From: Desarmillaria ectypa
Taxonomy: Eukaryota > Basidiomycota > Agaricomycetes > Agaricales > Physalacriaceae
Assembly: GCA_030407005.1 (NCBI GenBank)
Contig: JAUDYN010000007.1
Span: 1-64,000 of the forward strand
Length of the DNA stretch: 64,000 bases
Direction: 5' to 3'
Shown here: positions 22,870-36,050 of the stretch, one piece after another
Numbering within the stretch: position 1 is the stretch's first letter
Layout: each line of letters starts with the position of its first letter
Notes under the pieces: model-generated
The model's database searches: none
Told to the model about the DNA's origin: nothing
What the model saw: only the letters and a program-made list of their open reading frames with translations
Translations under genes and position numbers: made by a program

Positions 22870-25153
22870 TCAACAATCATACGGAACGGTTTCATCGTCG
22901 ACATAGTTGGAAGCATTCATTCCCAAGCCACGGCTTGCGAATGCATTCCACAAGATGCAGGCATTGGCTCCATCGTAGCGGTTCACATCAGCTTGGATCC
23001 ACGCATCACGTGCGTTCACGACTAATTTGAATTCATTGCATCAAAAAGAGCCTGAAGAATAGAGGAGAAGCGCTTACAGCTTGGATTGCAAGGCTGCAAG
23101 GCTAGTGCGTCGATGAAGAGGTGGAGGAAAACAATGTTTCCTTCTGATCCATAAGTATCCTCCATAGCAGTCGGCGACCATCCGTGGACTTCAACGAGGG
23201 GTGCATATACGTTGTGCAGCATGTTAGCCCATACTTCTCCAATATCTGGACGTGTTTCCGTCACGACATAGTTTAAATTTCACAAAGAGGACGAACCATG
23301 AACTTCGAAGAGCGTAGCGAGGGAAGAGTAACGAAGGGGGTTGATGGCAGGATCTGTGGAGTATGGATAATTGCGTACACCGGCAGTATTGTTCAAGACC
23401 CAGGTTCCTGTCACAAAATCGGTGATCTTCCCGCTCTTTTGTTCAGTCCACCTAAAATATAGCATGAGTGTTGTGATCAAAAGGAAACGGAATGAGAACA
23501 GCGTACTCTGCCATCGCATCGGACCATCCTGAGAGTAATTCAATTCGAACAGTTACTTTTGTGAACGCTAAGAAAATGTACCTTCACCCAACCCACGAGA
23601 TTCAGTGACTTGTAAGCACCGAGCTGTTCCACCACCAGTCATGCGGTTAGTAAGACCATGCGTAAACTCATGAACGATTATATCATTCTGTAAGTCTCCA
23701 TCGCGATTGGGGGTAGTAAAAGTAAAGATAAACATGCGGCAAGTGCCGTTCTGACCGCTGAACGTAATATGTGAGCATTTTTCAGAAGAATTAAAGAGAG
23801 ACTTACTCTGGAAGAGTCTGGAAATTGGCGTTGTTGAATCCGGATGATTCCTGTACGGACATCTGAACACGATCTCCTTCAGCTCCTCCATTCCCGAAAT
23901 TGTCCAATTGGAAGTTATAAGCCGACTCAGTCCAGCCGTACTTGTATGTGAAGTCGTGGACTTTGTTGATGATATAGAAGGCGTTGGTACGGGCTGCGTC
24001 GACGTTACCGCCCTCTGCTGGTCCAATGGTGATATCATACGGATAATCAAATTTGTCGGGGGACGATTCTTGGGCCGTATTGCTTGGAGTGCCCTTGTAG
24101 GCTACGACATTGTTTCCACTATCGAGTGATAAGTGGTTTTACTGCGAATATATTCGATTAAGATACTAACGCGGTCTCTCCATTCTGCACCCAGCCTATG
24201 GGAGAAGAGTCAAGGTCTTCGGGATTGACTAGTATTTTTTGACCTTCCAACACAGACTGCTTAGTTATGGGCAAGACTTTGTACTGTAGCTGATTTAAAA
24301 ATCCATCAAATTACTAAAGCTGACGGAAAATTTACCTTAGCTTCGGCGAGGAAATCGGTGAGTGCAAGGATATCTCCGGAATGGGCGTCAACGAATGCTT
24401 CATAACCGGCATTGCTATCGGTGTTCTGGACTTGGACTACGTGAGTGAGTGCGATTGATCCGTCAGACTGGACTAGATATTCGAGAGAGTTTACGCCATT
24501 GTAGGTGGCACCGAACGCGTCCTCGACTTTACTAATAATCGAATTGAGTGCGATGGATGGCTGGGAGGATGCAATGGTTGCTGCACGAGACGTCAATAAC
24601 AAGGAAGGAAAATAATATTGACATTATCATACAGGTATCCACGAATGAGGACCCAAACGCAACTGCTTTTCCATTCTTGAAAGCCACATTAGCAACAGCA
24701 TTAGCAAAGGGAATACTATCCTGCAAGAGATTAAGAACCGTCATCGTGAGAGGAAAAAGAGGGGGACATACATGGGATTGCTTCGCATAGGCGTAGCTCG
24801 TGTCTTTTTCTGCAAAATGACCAGAGCCATAGGCGATGGCAGATGAATCAACACCGAGTTCTGAGGCAATGAAAGAGATCGTAGATGTTTTTAGGTCGCC
24901 ATTAATGAACGAGGTAATCTCTTTCCCTTCTCCATAAGTCTACGAAACACTCTTAGACTGGAAAATGGATGAATAAACACCAAAGTTATACCTTGTATGA
25001 TACCTTCGGATGATAGCTTTCGACCTTCAAGTCGCGCCCGATATTCTTGACTTGGTTAGTAGAATACTTCGAGTAGGCTATCCAGGGTGAGGCCTTGACA
25101 AGGGGTACTACAAGGAATATGGTGCAGAAAAATATGGTACCAAAACTGCGCAT
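22870..25153 (-). CDS. Fungalysin (M36) extracellular metalloprotease
   Basis: Eleven exons with consistent phases give a 588-residue protein. Exon spans (minus): 24992-25153, 24772-24939, 24633-24720, 24336-24580, 24171-24289, 23807-24118, 23582-23757, 23507-23528, 23297-23451, 23078-23245, 22870-23021. A signal peptide (MRSFGTIFFCTIFLVVPLVKA) opens the protein. An N-terminal propeptide-like half, as is usual for M36, is followed by the catalytic domain. The zinc site is HEFTH, followed by GEGWSDAMAEW, whose first Glu is the expected third ligand. Fungalysins are secreted, digest proteins such as elastin and collagen-like substrates outside the cell, and mature by removal of the propeptide. 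Length is close to the family norm of about 600. The motif GEGWSDAMAEW is split over three exons, one only 22 nt long. No lesions were found. Confidence 0.92.
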
Positions 25154-25231
25154 GTTGTTCTTCTAACCTCGAGCAGGTACTGGAAAGACGAGGAAATTTC
25201 CTGTGAGACTGATGCTACCCGTTGAAATACC

Positions 25232-25239
25232 TTTATATA
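25232..25239 (-). promoter_or_regulatory. TATA box of fungalysin gene
   Basis: TATATAAA on the minus strand lies about 80 bp upstream of the ATG at 25153. Confidence 0.5.
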
Positions 25240-27601
25240 CAGATGACCATTCATTACAAGGGTCATCTGCTATGATGGAGGTATGTCTGGTTTCTCAAGG
25301 GATAAATTGCGAGTTCATCGAAGCTCGAGTCACCACATGAAGTAGCCCTGAAATGACAGGAACAAGAAAATCTAGATTCAAGGGAAATAGGAACGCCGAT
25401 ACCTGGGCATTCAAGAACCAAACAGGTGATAACTAGCCGTCTTCGAATCATAGGTCCTGGTAGTGGCGTTTGAAACGGAAAATCAGCACCCCAGTGATCA
25501 TTGCGTGAAAGAACACGTCTCTGTTACGCACTAAAAGAAAATGCGGGACTAGAGAGTGCAAATAAAGAAAAGAGATGTGTCGATCTGAGTACTCTTCGGT
25601 TCGGTTCCCTTCCTTGGATTCGTACACGGGTTGAATACCCCGCGAGCGAAGCTCAAATCAGAGGAACAATCAAAGATCGGCCTTAGAGCTGTAGAGAAGT
25701 ACGAGTACGAGCAATAAAGTAGGACAGCCCCGTTATATAGCGGGGTACTCCAACCGCCAGGAGAAATAGTAGCAGGACTCGTGAAGGTGCACATGTTGGG
25801 TAAGACATAACCATCTGTCAATAGAGAATGGAAATTGCCCCAGGTCCATTTCATCGAACAACATCTGTGCTGGGTTCTAGCTACTTACATCCGCTCATGA
25901 CGGGAGAATTTCTTCCACGACGAGCTGTTCCTACGTGAAAGGCACCCCAGGATGGATTCCGTGGAAGACCCACATTCACGTTGTCGCACCCCTCTGTTCG
26001 TCTCAATTCAGGCACATTGGGATTCACGTGCAAATTTCAACCAAATAGCAAAGAACTTGATAAATCTGGAATGACGAGTCCAGTAGCCTATTTAGGGATA
26101 CAGAATAATTCATCGAGGCATTACCCTAATGGGAGGGGGGAAAAAACAGCATACTTAAAAGTCAAAGTATTGTGTAAGATCGCGTCTATAAAGACTCGGA
26201 CGTTGAAAACTAGCAGATTGAGGGAATACGGGAATATGGTGATAGTAGTGCAGAGAGAGGCGCGGGAAGCAAGTGGGAAGTCTGGACCGGCGAGCCTACG
26301 ACCCGGTTATTCCGGAATAGTTTCATTAACAATCACCATTTCAGTTGACGCTACTGACACTGCGCTCTTTCCCTATGACGGTGTTCTGGATTTTTTAAAT
26401 ATTTCCACGTCACCCTACCTATTCTTATCTTTTGATACAATCTTCTCGGCAAGTGCCTTTTACGCGAATCCGAGACACATCCGTTGACATTTTAGTCCCG
26501 GATTATGGGTAAATCTTCCACTCGTCAGAAAAAGGTGAATCATTTGCAGATATAAGTGAAATTACCCACTTTAGAAAGCTCCTTACTCTTCTCGCCAGCG
26601 GAAGCGTCACCAGACTTGGCCTTGATGAATTTGGGAAGCTTGGAGGATGCCGACTGAGCGCTGTCATCATCGATGACCATCTTGAAAGGCAACACGAACC
26701 AGGCATAACCTAACGTAAAAAAACGTTAAGAACGAAGTTATCAAATACTTCTTCTGCTTCATCCCGTAAAAATTCAACTGGTTCTGCGCTGAATGAGAAT
26801 CAGAATAGTGACACAAGGGCCAAGGTGTGCTAGGCTGTCTAGTCAGCTGAGCATACGTAGTGTAGAATATTAATGGCAGTCAAAAATTTATTGATTCAAC
26901 AGAGCAGACCCCCTTAGGGTAAAGTCTACAGTCCATTTGTTGGAGGAGACGGGACGGAGGAGGTGAAACAAAAAAGATCTGCGCGATCGGGATGTAATAT
27001 TATGTAATGATTTTTCGTTCTTCGCTTTACCATTTCTCCATTCTGCTGTGTTCATTCTTTTCATCGATAAGTACCAGGCGAATCCTCCAGATCAGAACTC
27101 GGTCATTTAATGAAACATTCTACGCGTACATTTGCTTCTAAATGAGGTACCCAGTGCCTACTGGCAGATCGAGTCGAGACCTAGGTACTGCAGTGTTCCT
27201 AGTGTTTACTCCCCCACAACAGAGATAGATATCTAGGTATTAACAGTACTCATGAGAACCGAGTCAACCACTGAATATCATGCAGCCCAAATGAGTAACT
27301 TTGATACCACACCGGAGGGCAACATGGGCATACAATAGTGCATTAAACTGACCAATGAGTACTGTGGATCACTCGCCTGGAAACCCATGATAGTCATCAG
27401 TATATACGGATTATTTTCGCCGTATGTCGCTTTTTCTCGCGGATCCATCACTTTATTTACCACCAGTCCTTTGGATAGATTCGGTCTCCCGACAGTACCA
27501 TAACCCAGAGAATGTTCGCTACTGTTTTCAGCAGTACTTGGTGTCATGAGGTGCCATTATTTCAATGAAGAAGCTAATCTTGGGCGCTTATTTTCGGGGT
27601 G
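25240..27601. other. Intergenic, one possible small spliced remnant
   Basis: A 168-codon plus-strand frame at 25981-26487 has no recognisable domain and poor composition. Around 26490-26815 (minus) there are plausible acceptors and a conserved-looking frame (start GYAWFVLPFKMVIDDD, end VVEDLPIIRD), but the exon phases do not join cleanly, so no gene is called. Nothing else is supported. Confidence 0.4.
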
Positions 27602-27697
27602 ATGACGATATTCCTGGCATCGTGGGGCCAATTCGACAACGTGCTAGCCACCATAAAACCTCGTATCGATGCCCATCACCTCTTCGACGTGACCAGC

Positions 27698-30133
27698 ATG
27701 CAGGCCTTCCTAGACGATCTCGAAAATTCGTTCTCTGGGCTTTCCACAAAAGACGATAAGAAATCGGCACTGTTGTCATCCTTGGAAAAGCTCAGAAGCG
27801 GCTCACAGGGATCTCTGATTCACCTTTATGCAACCCCCGGTATCCCCAAGAGCGGTACAGACGTGAAGGACATAAACGACTGGAAAGATTTCGAAACTCT
27901 AATCGCCCGTCACGGGCTCCAAGAAAAAATGTTTGACGTCGCAAAGGCGCTATGCGGTCAAAGTCGTTTGGAATTCGGGACACAGATGCCACCTCCTTTG
28001 AGTCGTCTCGGTTGTGCGAATCATATCGTCTCCAAGTCACAATTCTGCCCCAGAGATGGAACATTGACTTGTTCTGGATGCTCTCTCGTTCGATATTGCT
28101 CGAAAGAATGCCAGACCGCACACTGGAAATCGCACAAGAAGGGTATGTTCCTACAATCAACCTAGACGAAAAAGGAACTGACTTCATCTTAGATTGTAGA
28201 AACCCATTGAAATCGACTACGTGGTTGCCGGCGTGTATCAAAGAGAAGAGGATCCCAGCATTCATTGACAGTGACGACGTACGCGTACCGCCTGGGGAAC
28301 TTTCAATGCAGTCTACATTTGGGATGGGCATGACTTTGCGAGTCACTGTGTGCGGTATCGTGCTGGAAAAAAAACTGACTTTAGTGTATTAGGTGGGGTA
28401 ACATCGAGGCGATCGATATCATCAACGCAAAGCATAACGAGGGGATGGAAAGTATACGGAACAGAGACCTGTCAATGGCATTCATAGGTGCGTTTTTGCC
28501 TATATTCTTTTCTACAGACCGCCTGATTTATAATGGTAGCCTCAGGGGATCTGCGGAACGTTGTCAGGACCATAAATAAGCTACCAGAGGACTATTCTGG
28601 GTCAATCAAAATCGTACTCAATGATCACAATCCTATCGTCGCCTGTCGTAACCTCATAATTCTCTCTATTCTTGGTATCATCGCAGACGTTGTGAGTAAG
28701 ATAGCTTCGCCTAATGGTTTTTCATTAATTTCTTGCTGCAGGAGGAAGGAGCGGAGCATGCTCTTCACCTCTGGTACTCCGTTTTTCAGCCTCTGTCTTA
28801 CCAGACACGCATTCTTCCACACATCTGCGAGTCTGATACTCTAACCAAGCTTAATGGGACCCCTGCTCGCCTGACACCTTCTACCACTATGCACACCACC
28901 TTCTCCTCCGATACCGTTAAATTTCTCTTTCATCAGCTCCGTTCGACTTTGGATCCCGCTTCTACTAATATCGCCCTGAACAACATAATGAACGCGCCAG
29001 AAAGAGCGGATTATCGCGACAGATATTACGAGGCCATTAGACCTTCCCATAGGGTTGCATTTGAAAGATGGCGGTCGTTCGGACTGGTTTTACCCTTCGG
29101 AGCTACCAACTCTCACATGGCTATGCCGAACAAATGGCTTTTCGCTGATGGCCACCTCATGCTCAACGATAGCGCTAATCCATTCGAAGGTTGGAAGTAA
29201 GTAGCTCAATGATCTGCGGGTATTTGAACTTATCCTCGCTTTTAGCCTCGACGAGACGTTCAAGGCTGGAAAGGATCATGGCACGACGGAAGACGATTTA
29301 ATAGGCTGCCTATTCTTCTATGTCAAAGACCAGCTCGTGGAATTTTCCAACCGGCTTCGTCGATTCAAGATACAGATCTATTCCTCTGATCAGGACGCTA
29401 GAGTGCTTCAGAGAACTTTGAAGGGTCACGCATCATTTCCGCAAAGCTTCGACCGTATTGAGGTTTCAAATGTTGTGGACAAGAATTACGTTGGCATGTC
29501 CCTTCTATCCGACTGGGGTCCTCTTCTGAACAAAGCTAATCCTCACGCTGCCATCATCGGCCTCTTCATGAACTGGACGAATTGGAAAGAATCTGGAAAC
29601 GCCCTGTCTTCGGGATCATCTACTAGTCGTGCGATGAAGAAGATGACCTCTTGCCCTTACGCTGTGCGCTTTGACTTCATCCGTACTCACCTTCTGACTT
29701 TCCACTAGGGATTATCTTCAAACCTTTCGCCCGGAAAGGTAATGGGTATCATGAACAATCTGAATATGTTCCATGATACCTCTTATGCTTTCGAGGAGTA
29801 CTTGAGAGACGAGAAGGAGGCTGTGATTGCTCGCAAGGTAGGACTTCACCGTCGACGTATCCATAAAATTGTGCCACACGTATGCCTTTCTAACCTGTAT
29901 GCTTTTTCATATGTTTGACCTTCCCTGATCTAGCGCTGCTACGCGCATCTTGGTATGGAACAAAGCGAGCTCCCATGCATCGACTCACCACAACGTTGGT
30001 ATAGGGTGGTGAGTCTTCAAGGTTACTCATTATGTTTCCATACGTCATCGCGTTATCTGTCCAGGCTTCACTAGGTGGAATGACGTACTTTGAGCGCTAC
30101 GTTGAGTGGGGATTAGCAACGACACGTTTATAG
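27698..30133 (+). CDS. MYND zinc finger / DUF4470 protein
   Basis: Nine exons (27698-28142, 28193-28337, 28393-28487, 28540-28691, 28742-29196, 29246-29663, 29709-29879, 29934-30008, 30065-30133) sum to 2025 nt, 674 residues. An in-frame ATG at 27602 would add 32 residues; the later ATG is preferred because the paralogue at 43216 starts near the equivalent point. A MYND finger lies at about residues 105-150 (pairs CSGC and YCSKEC, then HWKSHKKDC), with the last Cys supplied by exon 2. A DUF4470 domain follows (WGNIEAIDIINA ... ASGDLRNVV ... LNDHNPIVACRN). The C-terminus ends YFERYVEWGLATTRL. MYND fingers mediate protein contacts; DUF4470 function is unknown. Intron 2 uses a GC donor. Confidence 0.85.
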
Positions 30134-32054
30134 TCTGGAAGAACTATGCATATTGATCAAGGGCAGCTACCGTTTTTTGTTATCCTGTTCATAACAAGAA
30201 GTGCAGAATTGACCTGGAAATGATGTAAAGAAAACCGCGTATCCTCAACGGAGACGAATTTACAAACTCTTCAGTTGGAGAAGGTAACAAGGCACGTAAG
30301 TATCGCCTTTAGGTGTGATATTTACGAAGTGAAGAAAGATAAACAAGAAATACGACCGACAACTAGGACCATTCTAAGAAGGGTCGACGCCAACAGAAGT
30401 ACAATAATACCCTGAAGACATATGCCTAGGGAAATTTGGACGATTGGGGGCGGCTCGGGTGTACCTATATCTCCTAGGTGGTGGCGTCGTCAAGAAGTGA
30501 ATTTTACAGGGGGCTACGTAATACTTACCCGATATCTTAGCTGTGCTCCTCTTTCAATGAAATTCTGACTGCCTTGAAAGATAATGCTACCACTCACCAA
30601 CGTTTGTTGCACCAGAGTTATACTTCTAATTTAGTTCGTCATTAGTAATCTGAGCTACTTCATCAATAAAAGGAACGTCGCAAACCCTTTCCGTATTCGG
30701 TTTTCTCTTGTTGTAGAACTTCATTAATATGGAATATTCTTTCAATTTCTCCCCTATGCGGTACGAGCTACCTGCATGGCAAAAAAACAGACTCGGAATG
30801 AAACTTACACCTCACAGGGTATTCATCTTCATTTTCACAGGGAAATTTCGAGGCTGTAGCTGCACAAGATTCATTCGGTGCCAGAAGACGGAACGGCATC
30901 AATTATCACGAAATGCCGGCACCATTAATAAAAGGCACGTACACATCATTTCAAAAATTGATGCTAGGTCATGGGTTACGGCGGTTATCATGACAATGAA
31001 AGAGAAAAGACAACGTCGATGAGATGGGTTAATCGAACCGCAGTTGGGTCCGGCTGAGTCTTTCAGTTCGGCTTGTTTGACCCGCTTGAAAGTATGTAAT
31101 GAGCCCCTTGAATGGTTTAAGCTTTTACAGTAATGGACACAGTGATAGTAAGTAGTCTCTACCATGAAACCAGGGAAATCAATGGAAAATGATAGGCTGG
31201 AACTCTTGTTGGATAACACGCGCATCACGGATTAATGATCAGGCACGTTTGCCCAGCGAGTTGGACAGGGCAGTTCAGGTTTGCTTATAGTAGCCAGGTA
31301 GCCAAATGAGTACAGTAAACTAGAAATTAACTACTTACATACTCTCCTGTATTCTTCTAGTACCATTTCTACGTCTTAATAATCCTTTACTCAGCAAGAC
31401 CCGGGCTTGACTGGATATCGCGCCAGCTTGCACAGCCACAGGGTCATCAATATTTGACAACTGAAGGTCAAGACACTTAGCCCAATACAGGGTGTCATAT
31501 CTATACGAGGATCGAATTGTATGAACGAGCGCAAAAGGGAAGATATCGAAGTGACTGGTACGCCGAGTCCTACGCACCTGTCATGTTCAAGCTTCGGCCT
31601 GCGCACCGGCGTTCAATTCAATGATTAATCATCACTTCAAGCCGGCCGAGGCTAGAACAGCAGCTACATTTTTCTTTTGAATCGTGGGTACTTCCCCAAG
31701 CATTCCGGGCCGCTATTTCACTGCCGTCACATGCCTTGTATGCTGAAGCGCGTTCTTCAGGCAAGTCTCAACTTAGTAAGACTGGGCAGAATCATTCCCT
31801 TGCTATGGAGCATAGACTCTACCTCCACTCATCCAGAGCCTAAAACAGATGCGTTGAGGGATCACTGATTATCGTCGACTGAAACAAGGAAATGTCCAAA
31901 GTCTTGTTAGTCCCAGTGCAACAGAGCAAGATAATACAAAAAAGATACAGTGAAGTCTGAGCGTCTGAGATAAGTAAGTCTCCATCGAAAAAAGCCTACG
32001 AAGAAGGAAAATAAACTGGGAATAAGTATACTTCAAACCGGGAAAGGGTATCTT
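30134..32054. other. Intergenic, no supported gene
   Basis: Only short frames without domains on either strand. No repeat was recognised. Confidence 0.5.
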
Positions 32055-33619
32055 TCACAGGAGGACCACCACCCCCGCCGCGATAGAAAGCAGCACCCCC
32101 CAAGCCGACGCACGCAACTGGAAGGCTCCACTCCCCTGCGAACCATCAGCGACCCACTCCTCGTACGCCGATTGCATCAACAACACAAACGCCTGGGCCT
32201 CCGCACTCTCCGACCCCTCGACCCCATATGAATGTGGGTTTACGACGGGCGTCAGCCACCCGTCCGACGTGAAATGTTCATACCCCGAGGGGGAGGTCGA
32301 CGCGGGTGAGGTACTGGTTGACGTTGACGTGGAGCTTAGTGATAAGGAGTAAGTGGATGTCACTCCCCTCGCGTAAAGAGCATTCCGACTGCGCTCGGCC
32401 TGGCGGATGTAAGATGTATCCCCGGTGACGGTGTAAAGCCGGTAGACGGTATACGCCATGAGGGCTGTTGAGGCACCGTCGTAGAACGTCGACTCATTGT
32501 CGACGTAATTTCGGAAAATGTGAGTTTTGTCCTAGGGAGGTTTGTAAGATGGTGCTGAGTGTAGGAAGCAAATAGAAGACATACCACCCTTTCGTACATG
32601 GCTTTCTGTATCTCGACAGTCCAAGACGCAAGGTCATCCAGCTCGGTCGAGAATGCGCTCTGATATTGGGATTTCTGGATGGTGGCGTATACTCTGAGCA
32701 TACCTGCAGCAGCCCATCCGTTGCCTGTAGTCATGATCAACCAAACGTCCTCGGGAAAGGAAAAGGCGCCATGTACCAGTCGACCAGTGGCCTGAATCCG
32801 TACCCGAACTCCCCAGCACGACGTGCTGCCAGAGGTTATTAGCGTTCGTATCCCGTAGATTATCCCGGTAGAGCCTGATCTGGTTGTACGCTTCTGCGAC
32901 CAGCGTCTCGTTCTCCGTGAGAACCCCGTAGTACGCTAGGAAAGGTGGAACCATATACACAAAGTCGCTCCTGGGAATATAATATAAACATTCAGACTGT
33001 CATAGAGAAGAAGAAGACGACCCACCATAGCTGTGTCTGTGAGACCCTGTGCGATATAGCCCCGTCGCTTGACCTCGATACGTTGTTCAGCAGAAAATCC
33101 AGCTGGTCCTTTGCCGCGCCTGTATAGTTCAAACCATCCAAGTCGCCCTGTCCCGTCCAGCCTGCTAAGAGCACTGCGACGCCATTCGACGCTGGATCAG
33201 CTGCACTTCCATCTGACATCAGGGGCTGGGCTCCTGTGTGGTTGTGATTGGAGCTATTTCGATTCGAGACGATCTGCCTCGCCATCGACAACACAGGCGC
33301 AATGGAATTCGTCATGTTGTCGGGCACGGTCGACGGCGGGGGTAGGGATTGGTCAGAAAAGACTGAATACACCACTGCATCGGTTTCGAGAAGGGCCTGC
33401 TGGCGAGTTCCTAATTCCCAGCTGGTATGATGGCTATCAGTACACGTTCGCACGCAAGAACTCAAGGTAAACACACCTCTGCTGTGCCGCATCTGCAAGC
33501 CGAGCCTGAACATCTGAGACTTGTTGAGTCGACAGAGTGTTGCACGAAACCCTCGGCCAAAAGACAGCAGCAGCCAAAAATGCTACCCAGCTCCATCGCG
33601 AACCTCGTATCCCGGTCAT
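32055..33619 (-). CDS. Six-hairpin glycosidase (GH88/GH105-like), GPI-anchor-like tail
   Basis: Five exons (33477-33619, 33026-33421, 32777-32970, 32585-32724, 32055-32531), all GT-AG with matching phases, give 449 residues. A signal peptide (MTGIRGSRWSWVAFLAAAVF) starts the protein. The family resemblance rests on SHR followed by LWSDFVYMVPPFLAYYG, then STGNGWAAAGMLRVYA and YDGASTALMAYTVYRL, which resemble the (alpha/alpha)6 barrel enzymes acting on unsaturated uronyl or rhamnogalacturonan fragments. Near the C-terminus a Ser/Thr-rich stretch and a final hydrophobic run (ending GVLLSIAAGVVVLL) look like a GPI-attachment signal, so the enzyme may sit on the cell surface. The exact substrate cannot be read from sequence. 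No lesions were seen. Confidence 0.75.
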
Positions 33620-34824
33620 GGCGCAAGATGTGGTGGTAGCGGATAGATGGGAAATAGATAAGAGCCACCTTCACGAGGCCGTGAACGTCGCCTGGTGAAG
33701 CAAAGAGCGATGATGGCCTATGGTTAGTGGCAAGCAGACAGGTCGAGAGATCGTTCTATCACCATCTTTTTTTTGTGATGTCAGGGAGGTCAGGGCATCA
33801 AGGAGAGACTACCGCGGCGCCAAGGACGGAATAACTTTCCGCAATATTATATCATGTGATCCGGTCCGATAATCTTAGCGAGACTGTTCTACAAGCCGGA
33901 AATGTTCAATAAGTAGGCCATCAATCTTCCAGGATAGCCAGCTTGCTTCAGCAAAAAATTGATTTCGTATGCTTTATCGAAAAGGAGACTCCTCCGGGAA
34001 GATCAAGCAAACCTGGGCAGTAGGCTCGGCGCACCATATGGACGTGCTGCGGAACGCAATTTAAACAGTGATGGAGCTTCCAGTCGCGGCTGTCTTTGGC
34101 CGAAAGGCTCCTGAGAACCTTGCGAACAACTTTGACTGTTCTTGCCTTCCGTGCGAAGATAAGATCCTAGAAAAGCCTTGCCGTCTCCAATAGGAAGCTT
34201 CTTTTTGCCGAGATAAAATTATAGGGTGATGCGGCGTACGTTATATCAAAGGTCCGTACCTGATGTCAAATATAAATCTCGCTTGGCATGGATGATCGGT
34301 GCAAACGTCTCGGCACTACAATGATCCACAGCGGCGGGCGCCGCGACGTCGTCATGAAGGTCAAGAAGAATACCGAGTACCTGGAAGAAATCAGATGTAG
34401 AAGGTAGAAACGATGAACATTAACCCTCAAGGCCTCACCTGTTGTCTACTCAAAACAAGTTGAATTAAATAGGAACAGCATGGGAAAGGTTTGAAAATAA
34501 GTGCCCTTTCACATGCGGGGCTCGCTTAACATCAGATTGGTTACGGCATGGTGCAGAACCTGCTGAGGAGACAAGGAGATGTTTATCACCAAGGATACGA
34601 CACCTAACTTCGGTGATACATACGCTAACTGTTTGATAACCGTCCTGTCAATGAGCCGCAAAACGCACAGGACGTGCGAGTACAAATAAATAGCGACACT
34701 ATTTAGTCAATTGGGAACTCTATTGACCGCGTCTTCCACAAGCTATTGAATAAACTAGTGTATAATTAGTTATCAATCACACTTGATGAATCATTAAATG
34801 ATACAAGCCCAATATCAAAGAATG
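33620..34824. other. Intergenic, no supported gene
   Basis: No coding frame, repeat or RNA was recognised in this stretch between two minus-strand genes. Confidence 0.5.
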
Positions 34825-35976
34825 TCACACCCTCCGTCGATTTCTCCAACCCCAAACTGGGAATTCCCAAGGATCCGACATCCATCGATCAAGAACAACG
34901 CATTCCCTGACATAACTCGTTGCCCGAAGCTCCCTAGCTTTCTCAGTCCAATACATGAACATCGGCGCGTCACCCAGAGCTCCATAGCACATTGCGATAG
35001 CGTCAATATGCTTCCGAGACTCAAACAACTGCAATCCCTCCGCCTCTCGTAGCTCCAGCGCACGTTGATGCATCCGAATCATATAATCATCCGATAGCGA
35101 CTCGTTTGCGCACCACATTTCGAAGGTCACCATGTGCTCAGTGAGGTGGAAGAGTTCTTCTCGGGCCAAGTCACTGTGGATGACGGATTCCCGCGGGAGC
35201 GTGCAAGACGGGCAGAGACAGTCAAAGTTGTACCACGTTCGGAGCTTATCGAGGCGTTGCTCACGGTCTACTGAGCTGTCGATGTATTGAATTGTGATCT
35301 CCTCGTTCGGTCCGATAGCGCGGACTGCTTCGAGGGTCAGGGAAAACGAAGCAGGGTCCCATTTCCAGTGAGCATTCGGCGAGCAGCTATAAGGAATACA
35401 TTCAACATGATTATCACAAGGAATGGAAGAGACTTTCTACCTGTGATTGCATCTGCTGACCTTGAGGAAAACGGCATGATGCGCAGCTAATTCGGGATCA
35501 TCAACGGGCAAGTCAATCAAGAGGGCGTTCGTCTGCAAGATAGCCTTAATCGGGTCCTCGAGCGGCTGAGAGTTGGCCAGATTCATGAATTCGGTCTTTT
35601 CCTTGGGGTGAACCTCAGATAGCAAGGAAGAAATCATGGATGTGGTGGCAGACTGATTGCGTGGCACCACCAGGAGCGGATGTTCGACCAGAACGATACC
35701 GCCTGCAGGTATGCCACAACGAGCAAACATCCCGAGGCCTTTGGTTTCAGCATGCCGTGTTTCGAATGCGAGATAGTCATGATAGACAGAAGGCTGATCG
35801 AATACCTGTGGCAAGCCTTTATGGACATCCTCATGCAGCAGAGCGGCACATTTAAAGTCTCCAAAACGAAAGGTTTGAGTAAAATATCGAGGTTCAAGGA
35901 CGCGATTGAGGAGTATCGAATAATCTTCCGGAAGATATGAGTACCTGGAAGAACGACGGCGGTGGGTCTTCGTCAT
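34825..35976 (-). CDS. SET domain protein (putative lysine methyltransferase)
   Basis: Two exons, 35441-35976 and 34825-35386, separated by a 54-nt intron, give 365 residues. The SET domain starts with GLGMFARCGIPAGGIVLVEH; the intron splits the hallmark NHSCSPN motif; the next motif is GPNEEITIQYI, followed by a post-SET-like WYNFDCLCPSC with three cysteines. These are the AdoMet- and lysine-binding signatures of SET methyltransferases, and the arrangement resembles small SMYD-like fungal SET proteins without a MYND finger. Substrate (histone or other) is unknown. A basic N-terminus (THRRRSSR) precedes the domain. No lesions were seen. Confidence 0.85.
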
Positions 35977-36043
35977 CGTCTGCGGGGGAACTTGGAAAGT
36001 GGCTTCAATGTCGATGTGCAGGATATCTGAAGGTACGAATCGC

Positions 36044-36050
36044 TTATATA
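36044..36050 (-). promoter_or_regulatory. TATA box of SET gene
   Basis: TATATAA on the minus strand lies about 70 bp upstream of the ATG at 35976. Confidence 0.5.

Noticed and set aside
25981..26487. 168-codon open frame on the plus strand
   Set aside because: No domain, low-complexity-free but unconserved composition, no splice partners and no clear ATG-led start; likely chance.
26490..26815. Minus-strand frame with GDASAGEK-like string reminiscent of a cytochrome c start
   Set aside because: No CxxCH haem site follows, and the upstream exon cannot be joined in phase.
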